From the NCBI GenBank assembly GCA_031367505.1, contig JANLPY010000148.1, positions 28,568 through 92,567 on the forward strand: a DNA stretch of 64,000 nt, in the 5' to 3' direction. Made by a program: the position numbers and the translations under genes. Each line of letters starts with the position of its first letter. Positions within the stretch are counted from its first letter, which is position 1. Positions 17,291 to 26,399 of this stretch are shown here, in pieces. The DNA comes from JAKFWF01 sp031367505 (GTDB lineage Bacteria > Pseudomonadota > Alphaproteobacteria > Rhizobiales > Hyphomicrobiaceae). The notes beneath the pieces were generated by a model, which ran no database searches, was not told where the DNA came from, and worked only from the letters and a program-made list of their open reading frames with translations.

Positions 17291-18169
17291 ATGGCCGACC
17301 TGATCCCTTTCGATGACCGCGATGGCTTTATCTGGATGAATGGCAAGGTCATCCCATGGCGCGAGGCGAAGCTTCACGTGCTCTCGCACGGTCTGCACTA
17401 TGGCTCCTGCGTGTTCGAGGGCGAACGCGCCTACGGTGGCAAAATCTTCAAAACCACCGAGCATTCGGAGCGATTTCGCGTCTCCGGCCGACTGCTCGAT
17501 TTCGAGATCCCCTACTCGGTAGCGGAGCTTGACGCAGCTAAGGCCGAGGTTCTCAAACTCAACGGCGGTGGCGATCAATACGTTCGCCCGGTTGCCTGGC
17601 GCGGCAGCGAGATGATGGCGGTTTCGGCTCAACACAACAAAATTCACACCGCAATTGCGACCTGGAGCTGGCCGTCGATGTTCGACCCGGCGACCAAGAT
17701 GCGCGGTATCCGCCTCGACATCGCCGACTATCGCCGCCCCGACCCCGCTTGCGCACCCGTCCACTCGAAGGCCGCTGGCCTGTACATGATCTGCACCATC
17801 TCGAAGATGCGCGCCGAGAACAAAGGCTTCGCCGACGCGTTGATGTATGACTGGCAGGGCCGCGTCGCCGAGTGCACAGGCGCCAATGTGTTCTTCATCA
17901 AGGATGGTGCACTGCACACGCCAATCGCCGACTGCTTCTTGAACGGACTAACCCGCCAGACCGTTATCGAAATCGCCAAAAAGATGGGAATGGGCGTTGT
18001 CGAACGACGCATCATGCCCGACGAATTACCGAGCTTTACCGAGTGCTTCATCGTCGGCACGGCGGCCGAGGTCACGCCTGTCAGCCAGATCGGGCCGCAC
18101 CAATATCAGCCCGGCCGCCACTCGGAAGCGCTGATGAATGCATATAGCGCCGCTGTGAACCCCCAGTAA
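17291..18169 (+). CDS. ilvE: Branched-chain amino acid aminotransferase
   Basis: 292 aa PLP-dependent class IV aminotransferase that interconverts valine, leucine and isoleucine with their 2-keto acids, using glutamate/2-oxoglutarate, in the cytoplasm. Family marks include SHGLHYGSCVFEGERAY near residue 32, Arg in SERFRVSGRLL, the PLP Lys160 in VHSKAAG, and ECTGANVFFIKDG near 195, followed by GLTRQTVIEIAK. The size fits IlvE better than D-amino acid transaminase. A GAGGAA site precedes the ATG. It is divergent from the MarR gene, which may control it. The uncommon VHSKAAGLYM context around the lysine is worth noting. Confidence 0.9.
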   Translation: MADLIPFDDRDGFIWMNGKVIPWREAKLHVLSHGLHYGSCVFEGERAYGGKIFKTTEHSERFRVSGRLLDFEIPYSVAELDAAKAEVLKLNGGGDQYVRPVAWRGSEMMAVSAQHNKIHTAIATWSWPSMFDPATKMRGIRLDIADYRRPDPACAPVHSKAAGLYMICTISKMRAENKGFADALMYDWQGRVAECTGANVFFIKDGALHTPIADCFLNGLTRQTVIEIAKKMGMGVVERRIMPDELPSFTECFIVGTAAEVTPVSQIGPHQYQPGRHSEALMNAYSAAVNPQ

Positions 18170-18188
18170 ATCAAAAGGGCAGCCTGCC

Positions 18189-18497
18189 ATGATCCATGTT
18201 CTAGCAACGATTACCACCCAACCCGGCATGCGTGACAAAGTGCTGGCGGCCTTTCATGCCAACATGCCAGCCGTCCATGCGGAAGAAGGGTGTATCGAAT
18301 ATGGCCCGGCGATCGATGCGCCCGGCATCGGTGCGATCCAAACCAAGCTTGGCCCCGATACGTTCGTCGTGATCGAGAAATGGTCGAGCGCCGAAACGTT
18401 GGCAGCCCATGCTGCGTCCCCGCACATGGCGGCGTACGGCGCCAAGGTCAAAGACATGGTCGCCTCGCGCGTGATCAACGTGTTGTCACCTGGGTGA
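18189..18497 (+). CDS. Antibiotic biosynthesis monooxygenase (ABM)-domain protein
   Basis: 102 aa, a single ABM ferredoxin-like domain: MIHVLATITTQPGMRDKVL at the start, EEGCIEYGPAID near residue 35, and FVVIEKWSSAETLAAHAASPH near 60. Relatives are cofactor-independent quinol monooxygenases (YgiN-like) or small-molecule oxygenases. It begins 19 bases after ilvE and precedes a molybdopterin oxidoreductase gene, so the three may be cotranscribed. The physiological substrate is unknown. Confidence 0.82.
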   Translation: MIHVLATITTQPGMRDKVLAAFHANMPAVHAEEGCIEYGPAIDAPGIGAIQTKLGPDTFVVIEKWSSAETLAAHAASPHMAAYGAKVKDMVASRVINVLSPG

Positions 18498-18540
18498 GAT
18501 TTCGGGCGGTCAACTGTCCTGAATAAAGGAAGATCAGTCC

Positions 18541-20622
18541 ATGGACCGCCCCGTCGACATCGGCCACTCGGTTTGCCCGCATGATTGTCCGTCAACGTGC
18601 GCACTCGAGGTTGAGTTACTACCAGATGGCCGCATCGGCCGGGTACGTGGTGCCAAGGACAACAGCTACACCGACGGCGTGATTTGCGCGAAAGTGGCGC
18701 GCTATTCCGAGCGTATCCATCATCCCAACCGGTTGATGCATCCCCTTCGCCGCAAGGGACCCAAGGGTTCGAAAGATTTCGAGCGCATCTCCTGGGACGA
18801 CGCTCTCGATATCACCGCCGCGGCGATGCTGAAGGCTGAAGCTCAATATGGTCCGGAAGCGGTGTGGCCGTACTATTTCGCCGGCACCATGGGCTTAGTG
18901 ATGCGCGACGGCATCAATCGCTTGCGCCACGCGAAACGCTACTCGCAGCAGTTTTCGTCGATCTGCACCACACTGGCCTGGGCTGGATATATTGCAGGTA
19001 CAGGCAAACTGGCTGGCCCCGATCCGCGCGAGATGGCCAAGGCCGATGTGGTGGTGATTTGGGGCACCAACCCGGTCAACACCCAGGTCAACGTGATGAC
19101 ACACGCCATCAAGGCCCGCAAGGAACGCGGGGCCAAGATCGTTGCTATCGACATTTACCAAAACGGCACCATGGACCAAGCCGACATGGCATTGTGTCTG
19201 CGGCCAGGCACCGATGGTGCGCTTGCCTGCGCGGTGATGCACATCCTATTCCGCGATGGTCATGCCAACTGGCCGTACATGGAGCAGTTCACCGATTGCC
19301 CGCGCGAACTCGAAGCGCACTTGAAATCGCGCACGCCTGAGTGGGCCTCCGCCATTACCGGCTTGAAGGTGGAGGAAATCGAGGCCTTTGCGAAACTCGT
19401 CGGCACCACGCCGAAAACATACTTCCGGCTCGGCTATGGCTTCTCACGCCAGCGCAACGGTGCGCACAACATGCACGCGGCGAGCTGCATCGCGTCCGTT
19501 ACGGGCGCCTGGTTGCACGAAGGCGGCGGCGCATTCCACAACAACGGCGCGATCTACAATTGGGACAAGTCGCTGATCGAAGGCCACGACGCGCGCGACG
19601 ATAGTGTCCGCATGCTCGACATGAGCCGGATCGGTCCGATCCTTTGCGGCGACCCTCAAGATATCAAAGACGGTCCGCCCGTTACAGCACTGTTCATCCA
19701 GAATATGAACCCGGTGCAGGTGGCGCCTGAGCAGCGCAAGGTCAAGGCCGGCTTCATGCGCGAAGATTTGTTCGTGTGCACGCATGAGCAGTTCATGACG
19801 GCAACCGCCGAAATGTCGGACATCGTATTGCCGGCGACGATGTTCCTCGAACACGACGACGTCTACCAGGGTGGCGGCCATCAACACATTCTGCTCGGAC
19901 CAAAGTTGATGGACGTGCCGGGCGAATGCCGCTCGAACCATGACGTACTCGCTGGTTTGGCAAAGCGCGTCGGCGCCAAGCATCGCGGTTTTGAGATGAC
20001 GCCGCGCGCGTTGATTGATGAAACTCTGCGCAAGTCCGGCTGGGGCTCGCTCGAAGCACTCGAAAAAGCGAAGTGGATCGACTGCCAGCCAGACTTCGAA
20101 ACCTCGCATTACGCCAAAGGCTTCGCTTATCCGGACGGCAAATTCCGCTTCAAGCCCGATTGGCCGAACGTGCCTGCAGGCCGCAAGCATGACTGGGGCA
20201 TTGCGCATCTCGTGCCCTCGCTCCCCGACCATTGGGACGTCAACGAGAAGGTCGACACGAAACATCCCTTCAAGCTTGCGACATCGCCAGCGCGCAACTA
20301 CCTCAACTCGTCGTTCAACGAGATGCCGACCAGCCGCGCGCGCGAGGGTCGTCCCCGGGCCAAAATCAATCCGGCCGATCTGACGAAGCTGGGGATTGCC
20401 GATGGCGACAAGATCCGCATGGGCAACGAACGCGGCGAAATCTTGCTGCATGCGGAACGTTTCGATGGCGTACAGCCCGGCGTCGTCATCGTCGAAGCGA
20501 TCCCGCCGAACAGCCAGTTCGAGGGCGGCGAAGGCATCAACACGCTGACGAGTGCGTTCCAAGCCGCCCCATTCGGCGGCGCCGCTTTCCATGACAACCA
20601 CTGCTGGATCAGGCTCGCGTGA
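18541..20622 (+). CDS. Molybdopterin oxidoreductase, DMSO reductase family
   Basis: 693 aa. The N-terminus has the 4Fe-4S motif C-x3-C-x3-C in VCPHDCPSTC with a fourth Cys in GVICAKV (near 50). The molybdopterin-binding blocks follow: VVIWGTNPVNTQ near residue 165, the catalytic-domain region near 300 (RLGYGFSRQRNGAHNM), and the C-terminal MGDG-like barrel ending with the GGAAFHDNHCWIR tail. No signal peptide or Tat motif is visible, so it is probably cytoplasmic. No iron-sulfur or membrane subunit is adjacent. The sequence resembles the broad group of uncharacterised assimilatory-nitrate/formate-type single-subunit enzymes; the substrate is unknown. Confidence 0.87.
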   Translation: MDRPVDIGHSVCPHDCPSTCALEVELLPDGRIGRVRGAKDNSYTDGVICAKVARYSERIHHPNRLMHPLRRKGPKGSKDFERISWDDALDITAAAMLKAEAQYGPEAVWPYYFAGTMGLVMRDGINRLRHAKRYSQQFSSICTTLAWAGYIAGTGKLAGPDPREMAKADVVVIWGTNPVNTQVNVMTHAIKARKERGAKIVAIDIYQNGTMDQADMALCLRPGTDGALACAVMHILFRDGHANWPYMEQFTDCPRELEAHLKSRTPEWASAITGLKVEEIEAFAKLVGTTPKTYFRLGYGFSRQRNGAHNMHAASCIASVTGAWLHEGGGAFHNNGAIYNWDKSLIEGHDARDDSVRMLDMSRIGPILCGDPQDIKDGPPVTALFIQNMNPVQVAPEQRKVKAGFMREDLFVCTHEQFMTATAEMSDIVLPATMFLEHDDVYQGGGHQHILLGPKLMDVPGECRSNHDVLAGLAKRVGAKHRGFEMTPRALIDETLRKSGWGSLEALEKAKWIDCQPDFETSHYAKGFAYPDGKFRFKPDWPNVPAGRKHDWGIAHLVPSLPDHWDVNEKVDTKHPFKLATSPARNYLNSSFNEMPTSRAREGRPRAKINPADLTKLGIADGDKIRMGNERGEILLHAERFDGVQPGVVIVEAIPPNSQFEGGEGINTLTSAFQAAPFGGAAFHDNHCWIRLA

Positions 20623-20631
20623 AGCGCGCCT

Positions 20632-21477
20632 TTATCGCAGCCGGATCAGGATTACGCCCACCGCCACCATGAAGGCGGCAACGATACGGGCGGGTAGGAT
20701 CGGTTCGCGCAGCACGACAATGCCGATAAGGGCTGCGAACAGCACGCTGGTCTCGCGCAAGGCTGCAACCAGGGCAATCGGCGCAACCGTCATCGCCCAA
20801 ATCGCGATCCAGTAAGCGGCAGCTGAAAGTCCGCCTCCGACGAGGACCAATTTCCAATCCGACTTCATGCCGGCCTTGAATGCGGCTGGAAACAGCAGCA
20901 GACCATATGCAGCCATCATCAAGCCATCGAGCACGAACAACCAACCGGCGTAGGAATGCGCAGAGCCTGCCAACTTGGCACCCAGCGCATCGATGAGCGT
21001 GTAAGTCGTAATCGACATTGCCGTAAGCAGCGCGAAGCCGATGGATCTGAGGTTAGGTGGCGTTGCATTCCGACCCCACCGAAGTGACAGTACCATAACG
21101 CCGGCGGCCAAAACGCCCACACCAAGCCAGCCTTTCGAACCCAATTCTTGGCCAACAAGCAGATATGCGCCGATTGCCGTCATGAGCGGAGCCGAGCCGC
21201 GCGCAATCGGATAAACCAGTCCTAAATCACCCGTTTTATATGCCTCGGCGAGCGTCGAATAATAAAACAGGTGCACGAACAACGAGCCGAAGATGTAGGG
21301 CCACGCTACCGCCGGCGGCCAACCGACGAACGGCATCACCGGCAATACGACTATACCGCAGCCAACCGAAATCAGTGAGATCGCGACAATCGGTTCGAGC
21401 CTCAACTTGAGCAGGGCGTTCCAGCTCGCGTGGCAAGCCGCAGCCAATAGCACCGCACCAAAAACGATTGGATCCAT
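20632..21477 (-). CDS. EamA/DMT-family membrane transporter
   Basis: 281 aa from ATG 21477; the frame is open to 21582, but the extra 35 residues are hydrophilic and unconserved. About ten transmembrane segments in two EamA repeats are evident, with the characteristic GLVYPIARGSAPLMTAIGAY near residue 70 and ALVAALRETSVLFAALIG in the second repeat. Such permeases export or import metabolites. It is convergent with the molybdopterin oxidoreductase (9 bases) and divergent from the glucosidase gene. The substrate is unknown. Confidence 0.86.
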   Translation of the reverse strand: MDPIVFGAVLLAAACHASWNALLKLRLEPIVAISLISVGCGIVVLPVMPFVGWPPAVAWPYIFGSLFVHLFYYSTLAEAYKTGDLGLVYPIARGSAPLMTAIGAYLLVGQELGSKGWLGVGVLAAGVMVLSLRWGRNATPPNLRSIGFALLTAMSITTYTLIDALGAKLAGSAHSYAGWLFVLDGLMMAAYGLLLFPAAFKAGMKSDWKLVLVGGGLSAAAYWIAIWAMTVAPIALVAALRETSVLFAALIGIVVLREPILPARIVAAFMVAVGVILIRLR

Positions 21478-21593
21478 TGTGGCGTTCGGCTCCCCCTCGG
21501 CGCGATCTTCGGCGCGCGGTACTTCACGCACGGTCGACGGCGCATCCCGATCGTGCTTGATACGGCTTCCCGCCGCAACCAATCCCCTATGAC

Positions 21594-23786
21594 ATGACCC
21601 GAACCATCCGCACTATATTGCTTGGCTTGACCGTGCTGTGCCTTGCACCAAACGCTGCCTCTGCGCAGCGGGTGGCGCGAGATCCAGCAATTGAAGCCCG
21701 TATCAACGCGTTGCTGGCGCGGATGACGTTGGCAGAGAAGATCGGCCAACTGAACCTTATTGCGCGCGATGAACGCACCAATCTGCAGATGGAAGCCGTA
21801 AAATCCGGCCGCTCGGGCGCCATCATGAACGTTGTGAAGCCGGATGAAATTCGTGACTTTCGGGCAGCTGCCCGTCAAACGCGCCTCGGTTTGCCGCTAA
21901 TTATCGGTCTCGATGCTGTGCACAGTTTTCGCATCACGCATCCGGTTCCGCTCGCCTGGGCCGCGACTTGGAACGCGACGCAAATTGAGAAATCGGCGGA
22001 AATGGTCGCCCGCGAGGCCGCAAACGCTGGCATCAATTGGACCTTCGCGCCGATGGTCGATCTATCCCGCGATCCGCGATGGGGACGCGTTATCGAAGGC
22101 GCCGGCGAGGACGCTCACCTGGGATCGATTGTGGCTGCCGCGCGTACCCGCGGTTATCACCGAGGCGGCCTCGCGGTATCGGTCAAACATTACGTCGGCT
22201 ACGGCGGCGTCGAGGCCGGCCGCGACTACGGCGACGCACCAATCCCGGCGAGCGAGTTGTTTGATCGGCATCTCCCACCTTTCAAGGCCGCGATCGATGT
22301 TGGCGCAGAAATCGTGATGGCGGCATTCAACACCGTGAACGGCTCCCCCGCCTCAGCCGACCGCCGCTTACTGACCGACATTCTACGAAACCGCTGGGGG
22401 TTCGACGGGTTCGTTACTTCCGACTTTGACGCGATCGGCAATTTGATGAATCACGGTATCGCGCGCGATACGGCCGAAGCGGCGCGCCGCGCGATCCTCG
22501 CCGGTATGGATATGGATATGGTCGGCGAGCATTTCTCGCGCCATCTGGCAGTCGAAGTACAAGCCGGACGCGTCCCCCTCGGCGTCATCAACGAAGCCGC
22601 CCGCCGCGTGTTGCGCGTAAAATTCCGCATGGGATTGTTCGATCGAGCGACTGACGCACCGTTCCCAACCCTGCCCGATCAGGCCGAGGTGCGGCGAATC
22701 GCACGCGAGACCGCACGTCAATCATTTGTTCTCCTGAAGAACAACGACCGAACACTTCCAATCACCTTGGCAACCAAACGGATCGCCGTCATCGGTGCGT
22801 CCGCCGATACCGAATACGATCAGTCGTGGTTGAAGGCGTCGGGCGAGGTGAGCCCACAAACATCAACGCTGTTGAAGGAGATGCGGACACGTCTGGGTGC
22901 CGGTCAAACCCTCGATTATGCGAAGGGCTTCGACACTCACTGCGGCAAGGCATTCGCCGATTTACCGCAGGCCATCGCTACCGCCCGCAACGCCGATCTG
23001 ATCGTCTTGGTTTTGATGGAGGATTGCGAGAACCAAGGCGAAGGCACGTCACGGACTAAACTCGACCTGTCGGGCGTCCAGCAGCAGATGCTCGAAGCAT
23101 TGGCCGCCACCGGCAAACCGATCGCAATCGTGCTTGGTACCGGCCGGCCGCTCGTGTTGTCGGCAGCGGACCCGTTGACATCGGCGATCCTCGTCACCTG
23201 GCATCCAGGCACCGAAGGCGCGGCAGCCATCGCCGAAATCTTGTTCGGTGAGGTCTCGCCATCGGGGAAATTACCGATGGGCTTCCCCCGTTCAGTAGGC
23301 CAACTGCCGATGTCCTATGATCAGCTTCCAACCAGCCGGCCAACCTCTTCGGATCGCTACACGGCCCGATACATCGATGAAGAAGTGACCTCACTTTACC
23401 CTTTTGGTTGGGGATTGAGCTACGCCGCGTTTACCTATCGCGATCTTTCAATCTTGAAAACGAAGGTGAACACAGATGGTACCGTCGAAGTTGCCGTATC
23501 GGTGACGAACACAGGCACGGCTACCGCCCAAGAGGTCGTCCAACTCTATGTCCGCCAATTGGTTGCCAGCCGGAGCCGGCCAATGCGGCTGCTCAAAAGT
23601 TTCGCTAAGGAAGCGATTGAGCCCGGCAAGACCAAGACGATCAAGTTCAAAGTCCGCGCGTCCGAGCTTGGATTTCACGACGATACCGGGCGGCACATTG
23701 TCGAGCCCGGCCCGTTCGAAGTTTACGTCGGCGGCGATTCAACGGCAAAGCTTTCGGCGAAATTCGAGCTGATCAAGGCCCCTTAG
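21594..23786 (+). CDS. Beta-glucosidase, glycoside hydrolase family 3 (BglX-like)
   Basis: 730 aa. A signal peptide (hydrophobic core LLGLTVLCLAPN, cleavage after ASAQ) predicts a periplasmic enzyme. The GH3 N-terminal barrel follows, with PLIIGLDAVHSF near residue 101, PMVDLSRDPRWGR near 153, VKHYVGYGG near 197 and nucleophile Asp277 in VTSDFDAIG. The (alpha/beta)6 C-terminal domain contains the GEGTSRTKLDLSG acid/base region, and a fibronectin type III-like domain closes it. It hydrolyses terminal beta-glucosyl residues of oligosaccharides. It is a near-blunt convergent neighbour of the FAH gene (8 bases) and stands alone in its operon. Confidence 0.9.
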   Translation: MTRTIRTILLGLTVLCLAPNAASAQRVARDPAIEARINALLARMTLAEKIGQLNLIARDERTNLQMEAVKSGRSGAIMNVVKPDEIRDFRAAARQTRLGLPLIIGLDAVHSFRITHPVPLAWAATWNATQIEKSAEMVAREAANAGINWTFAPMVDLSRDPRWGRVIEGAGEDAHLGSIVAAARTRGYHRGGLAVSVKHYVGYGGVEAGRDYGDAPIPASELFDRHLPPFKAAIDVGAEIVMAAFNTVNGSPASADRRLLTDILRNRWGFDGFVTSDFDAIGNLMNHGIARDTAEAARRAILAGMDMDMVGEHFSRHLAVEVQAGRVPLGVINEAARRVLRVKFRMGLFDRATDAPFPTLPDQAEVRRIARETARQSFVLLKNNDRTLPITLATKRIAVIGASADTEYDQSWLKASGEVSPQTSTLLKEMRTRLGAGQTLDYAKGFDTHCGKAFADLPQAIATARNADLIVLVLMEDCENQGEGTSRTKLDLSGVQQQMLEALAATGKPIAIVLGTGRPLVLSAADPLTSAILVTWHPGTEGAAAIAEILFGEVSPSGKLPMGFPRSVGQLPMSYDQLPTSRPTSSDRYTARYIDEEVTSLYPFGWGLSYAAFTYRDLSILKTKVNTDGTVEVAVSVTNTGTATAQEVVQLYVRQLVASRSRPMRLLKSFAKEAIEPGKTKTIKFKVRASELGFHDDTGRHIVEPGPFEVYVGGDSTAKLSAKFELIKAP

Positions 23787-23794
23787 CCGATCGA

Positions 23795-24814
23795 TCAAGC
23801 CACGTCGTATTTCTCCACGGTCTGCTCGATCGCCCCAAAGATCGAATGGCCACGTTGGTTCTTCATTTCGATCCGGATCGTATCGCCGAATTTCATGAAC
23901 GGCGTAACCGGCTTGCCGCTGTTGATTGTCTCGATCATCCTTAGTTCGGCGATGCAGGCATAACCGTTGCCGCCATCTGCGACTGTTTTTCCCGGACTGC
24001 CATCGGCGCCCTTGTTCGACACAGTGCCGGAGCCAATGATGGCGCCAGCCGAAAGGGAACGCGTTTTGGCCGCATGAGCAATCAAGGCACCGAAATCGAA
24101 CGTCATGTCCTGCCCAGCATCAGGTTTGCCAAACAGTTGCTTATTGAGTGTGGACAACAACGGGAGATGTAACTTGCCGTCCTTCCAAGCGTCGCCCAAC
24201 TCATCGGGTGTGACCGCCACTGGCGAAAAGGCCGACGATGGTTTGCCCTGGAAGAACCCGAAGCCCTTGCCAAGTTCAGCTGGGATAAGATTGCGCAACG
24301 ACACGTCGTTGACCAGCATCACGAGCCGGATCTTCGACAACGCTACCTCTCGCGATGCGCCCATTGGAACGTCGTCGACAATAACGGCGACCTCGCCCTC
24401 AAAATCGATGCCGTCGCCTTCATTGGCCAAGCGGATCGGCTCACGCGGGCTTAGAAACGTGTCGGACCCGCCTTGATACATCAAAGGGTCGGTCCAAAAC
24501 GACGCCGGCATTTCAGCGCCGCGAGCTTTGCGAACCAACTCCACATGATTGACGTAAGCGGAACCGTCTGCCCACTGATAGGCACGCGGTAGCGGACTTA
24601 GACAACCACGCTCATGGAAACGCTCGAAAGGGACGGAGCCGTGCTCGAGCTGTTCCGCCAAACCGTCCAATCGGTGCTCCAGGCGGCTCCAATCATCGAG
24701 CGCCGCCTGCAGGGTTGGTGCAATCATTTCCGCCGACACAAAGCGTGTGAGATCACGAGAGACGACAGCTAGATAACCATCGCGAGATCCGTCTTTGATT
24801 GTGGCAAATTTCAT
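23795..24814 (-). CDS. Fumarylacetoacetase-type FAH-family hydrolase
   Basis: 339 aa from ATG 24814 (GGAAG upstream; a GTG at 24826 is the alternative). Conserved segments include PSSAFSPVAVTPDELG and a metal-binding FEGEVAVIV region near residue 140, SLRNLIPAELGKGFGFFQGKP near 180, and IGSGTVSNKG near 265. This matches the shorter bacterial fumarylacetoacetase group that completes homogentisate/tyrosine breakdown to fumarate and acetoacetate. The gene is divergent from the maleylacetoacetate isomerase gene, 108 bases away, which supports that role. Members acting on other 2-keto-enol substrates remain possible. Confidence 0.86.
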   Translation of the reverse strand: MKFATIKDGSRDGYLAVVSRDLTRFVSAEMIAPTLQAALDDWSRLEHRLDGLAEQLEHGSVPFERFHERGCLSPLPRAYQWADGSAYVNHVELVRKARGAEMPASFWTDPLMYQGGSDTFLSPREPIRLANEGDGIDFEGEVAVIVDDVPMGASREVALSKIRLVMLVNDVSLRNLIPAELGKGFGFFQGKPSSAFSPVAVTPDELGDAWKDGKLHLPLLSTLNKQLFGKPDAGQDMTFDFGALIAHAAKTRSLSAGAIIGSGTVSNKGADGSPGKTVADGGNGYACIAELRMIETINSGKPVTPFMKFGDTIRIEMKNQRGHSIFGAIEQTVEKYDVA

Positions 24815-24922
24815 GGGTGAGTTCACTTCCGGCGGCAGATGACGTTATGATGACACGCACGAGGCTACACGTTGGGCCGCACATGTAAACGGCCAATGCA
24901 TATTTGATCCGGAACTCGCACA

Positions 24923-25558
24923 ATGATCCTGCACAGCTATTGGCGCTCGGGTGCTGCGTATCGCGCTCGGATCGGGCTCAACCTGAAGGGCCTCGAATAC
25001 CGCATTCAGCCTGTGCATCTCGTCAAAAACGGCGGCGAGCAAAACAGTCTTGCTTATAAGGCAATTAATCCGCAGGGCCGCGTACCCACACTCGTTCTCG
25101 ATGATGGCGCCTCAATAATTCAGTCGCCAGCCATTTTAGAATGGCTGGAGGAGGCCCATCCACTGCCGCCTTTATTGCCAAGGGATCCGCTGGCGCGTGC
25201 CCACATTCGTGCCGTTGCGGCGCTGATCGGATGCGACGTACACCCGCTCGGCAACGTCGGACCGCTAAAGTACTTGCGCAAGACCTTCGGCGCCGACGAC
25301 GCGGCATGCAATGCTTGGGTCGGCCATTGGATCACACAAGGATTCGCTGGGGTGGAAGCGCTGATCGAAGGCGGCGATTTCTGCTTCGGCACGACGCCAA
25401 CTTTCGCTGACATCTACCTCGTGCCGCAAGTGTTTGCGGCGAAGCGTTTCAAAGTGCCTCTCGACGCGTTCCCCAAAATCACCCGGGTTGCAGCCCACTG
25501 CGCGACAATCGACGCGTTCGCCAAAGCAGCTCCGGAACGCCAGCCAGACGCCGAGTAA
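24923..25558 (+). CDS. maiA: Maleylacetoacetate isomerase (zeta-class GST)
   Basis: 211 aa with the zeta-GST signature: LHSYWRSGAAYRARIGLNLKG at the N-terminus (SxxS/CxxR-type active site, here S5-W7-R8-S9), NPQGRVPTLV near 52, and QSPAILEWLEE near 70. The C-terminal helical domain has the zeta-type TFADIYLVPQVFAAKRF. It isomerises maleylacetoacetate to fumarylacetoacetate using glutathione, in the homogentisate pathway. Its divergent partner is the fumarylacetoacetase-type gene. Other homogentisate-pathway genes (hmgA, hpd) are not in the window. Confidence 0.9.
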   Translation: MILHSYWRSGAAYRARIGLNLKGLEYRIQPVHLVKNGGEQNSLAYKAINPQGRVPTLVLDDGASIIQSPAILEWLEEAHPLPPLLPRDPLARAHIRAVAALIGCDVHPLGNVGPLKYLRKTFGADDAACNAWVGHWITQGFAGVEALIEGGDFCFGTTPTFADIYLVPQVFAAKRFKVPLDAFPKITRVAAHCATIDAFAKAAPERQPDAE

Positions 25559-25568
25559 CATCGACCAA

Positions 25569-26393
25569 TCAACGGCGATTGGCTTTGATGAAGCCAGCGA
25601 TCTTACTGACTGCATGTGCCTCGATACCAAAAAAGCCATGCTCCGACCGCGCTTCACAAGGCTCCGATTTGGGCGGCAATCCGCCGTCGAGTAGTGTGGT
25701 CTCGACCGGCTTCGCTGACGTCAGCTTACTGATGAGCTTCGGCGCATCGGCGGCCGGTGTGATAGCGCATCCATCCTTTCGATGTGACATCACAAGGGTC
25801 GGCACCTTGACGCGATTGAGCGCCATACTCGCAACCCCATTCGGATGGCTGCTCGCGATCTTCCACTCGGGTTTTACCCGAGTGATCGTAGACGTTAGCA
25901 CCAAACCATCGGCGTTGGTTGCGGCAATCGCGCCGCCTGCGGCCGAGAACGTGCCCATGCTGGTCCCGATCAGCCAAACCGGTACATTTGCCTGCGACTT
26001 CAGATAGGTGGAAACTGCGCCGATATCGGCTGCATGCTCCCGGCTCATCCGGAATGCCGCGTTCATGCCACCCTGATGATCCGGCGGAGCATCGATCACC
26101 GCAACCATTAGACCTTGCGCTGCAAACTGATCACGTGCTCGGACAAGGAAGTTCTGCGCCCCCCACCGCATTGTCGTCGCGCTCTGCAACCCTAGTGCTC
26201 CATGCCCTCCTGCGAATAGGATAACCGCCGCAACAGGCTTATCTGGCTTGATGAGAATGAATGATTGAGCGGCACCCCGCGGAGTTTTTACCGTTTCCAA
26301 CGTCGGCGAGGCGGCTGCAACCTCACCCGGTAAGGCGCCAGTGAACATGAGTGCAATCAGGAAATTTCGGACTGAAAATAACATGTTCAACAT
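25569..26393 (-). CDS. Secreted alpha/beta hydrolase, function unknown
   Basis: 274 aa. An N-terminal signal-like sequence (LFSVRNFLIALMFTGALPGEVAAA) predicts export. The nucleophile elbow is GTSMG (Ser145), with an oxyanion GGHGALGL near residue 62. Later Asp and His residues, VMSHRKDGCAIT and ARSEHGFFG, fit a catalytic triad. It belongs to a dienelactone hydrolase-like group without a recognised substrate. M4 (26384) is an alternative start. The large membrane phosphoesterase gene lies 6 bases upstream on the same strand, so the two probably form one transcript. Confidence 0.75.
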   Translation of the reverse strand: MLNMLFSVRNFLIALMFTGALPGEVAAASPTLETVKTPRGAAQSFILIKPDKPVAAVILFAGGHGALGLQSATTMRWGAQNFLVRARDQFAAQGLMVAVIDAPPDHQGGMNAAFRMSREHAADIGAVSTYLKSQANVPVWLIGTSMGTFSAAGGAIAATNADGLVLTSTITRVKPEWKIASSHPNGVASMALNRVKVPTLVMSHRKDGCAITPAADAPKLISKLTSAKPVETTLLDGGLPPKSEPCEARSEHGFFGIEAHAVSKIAGFIKANRR

Positions 26394-26399
26394 ACGCCT

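Noticed and set aside
19444..20601. Long minus-strand open frame (385 codons) within the molybdopterin oxidoreductase gene
   Set aside because: It is a shadow of a well-supported plus-strand gene, with no recognisable domain.
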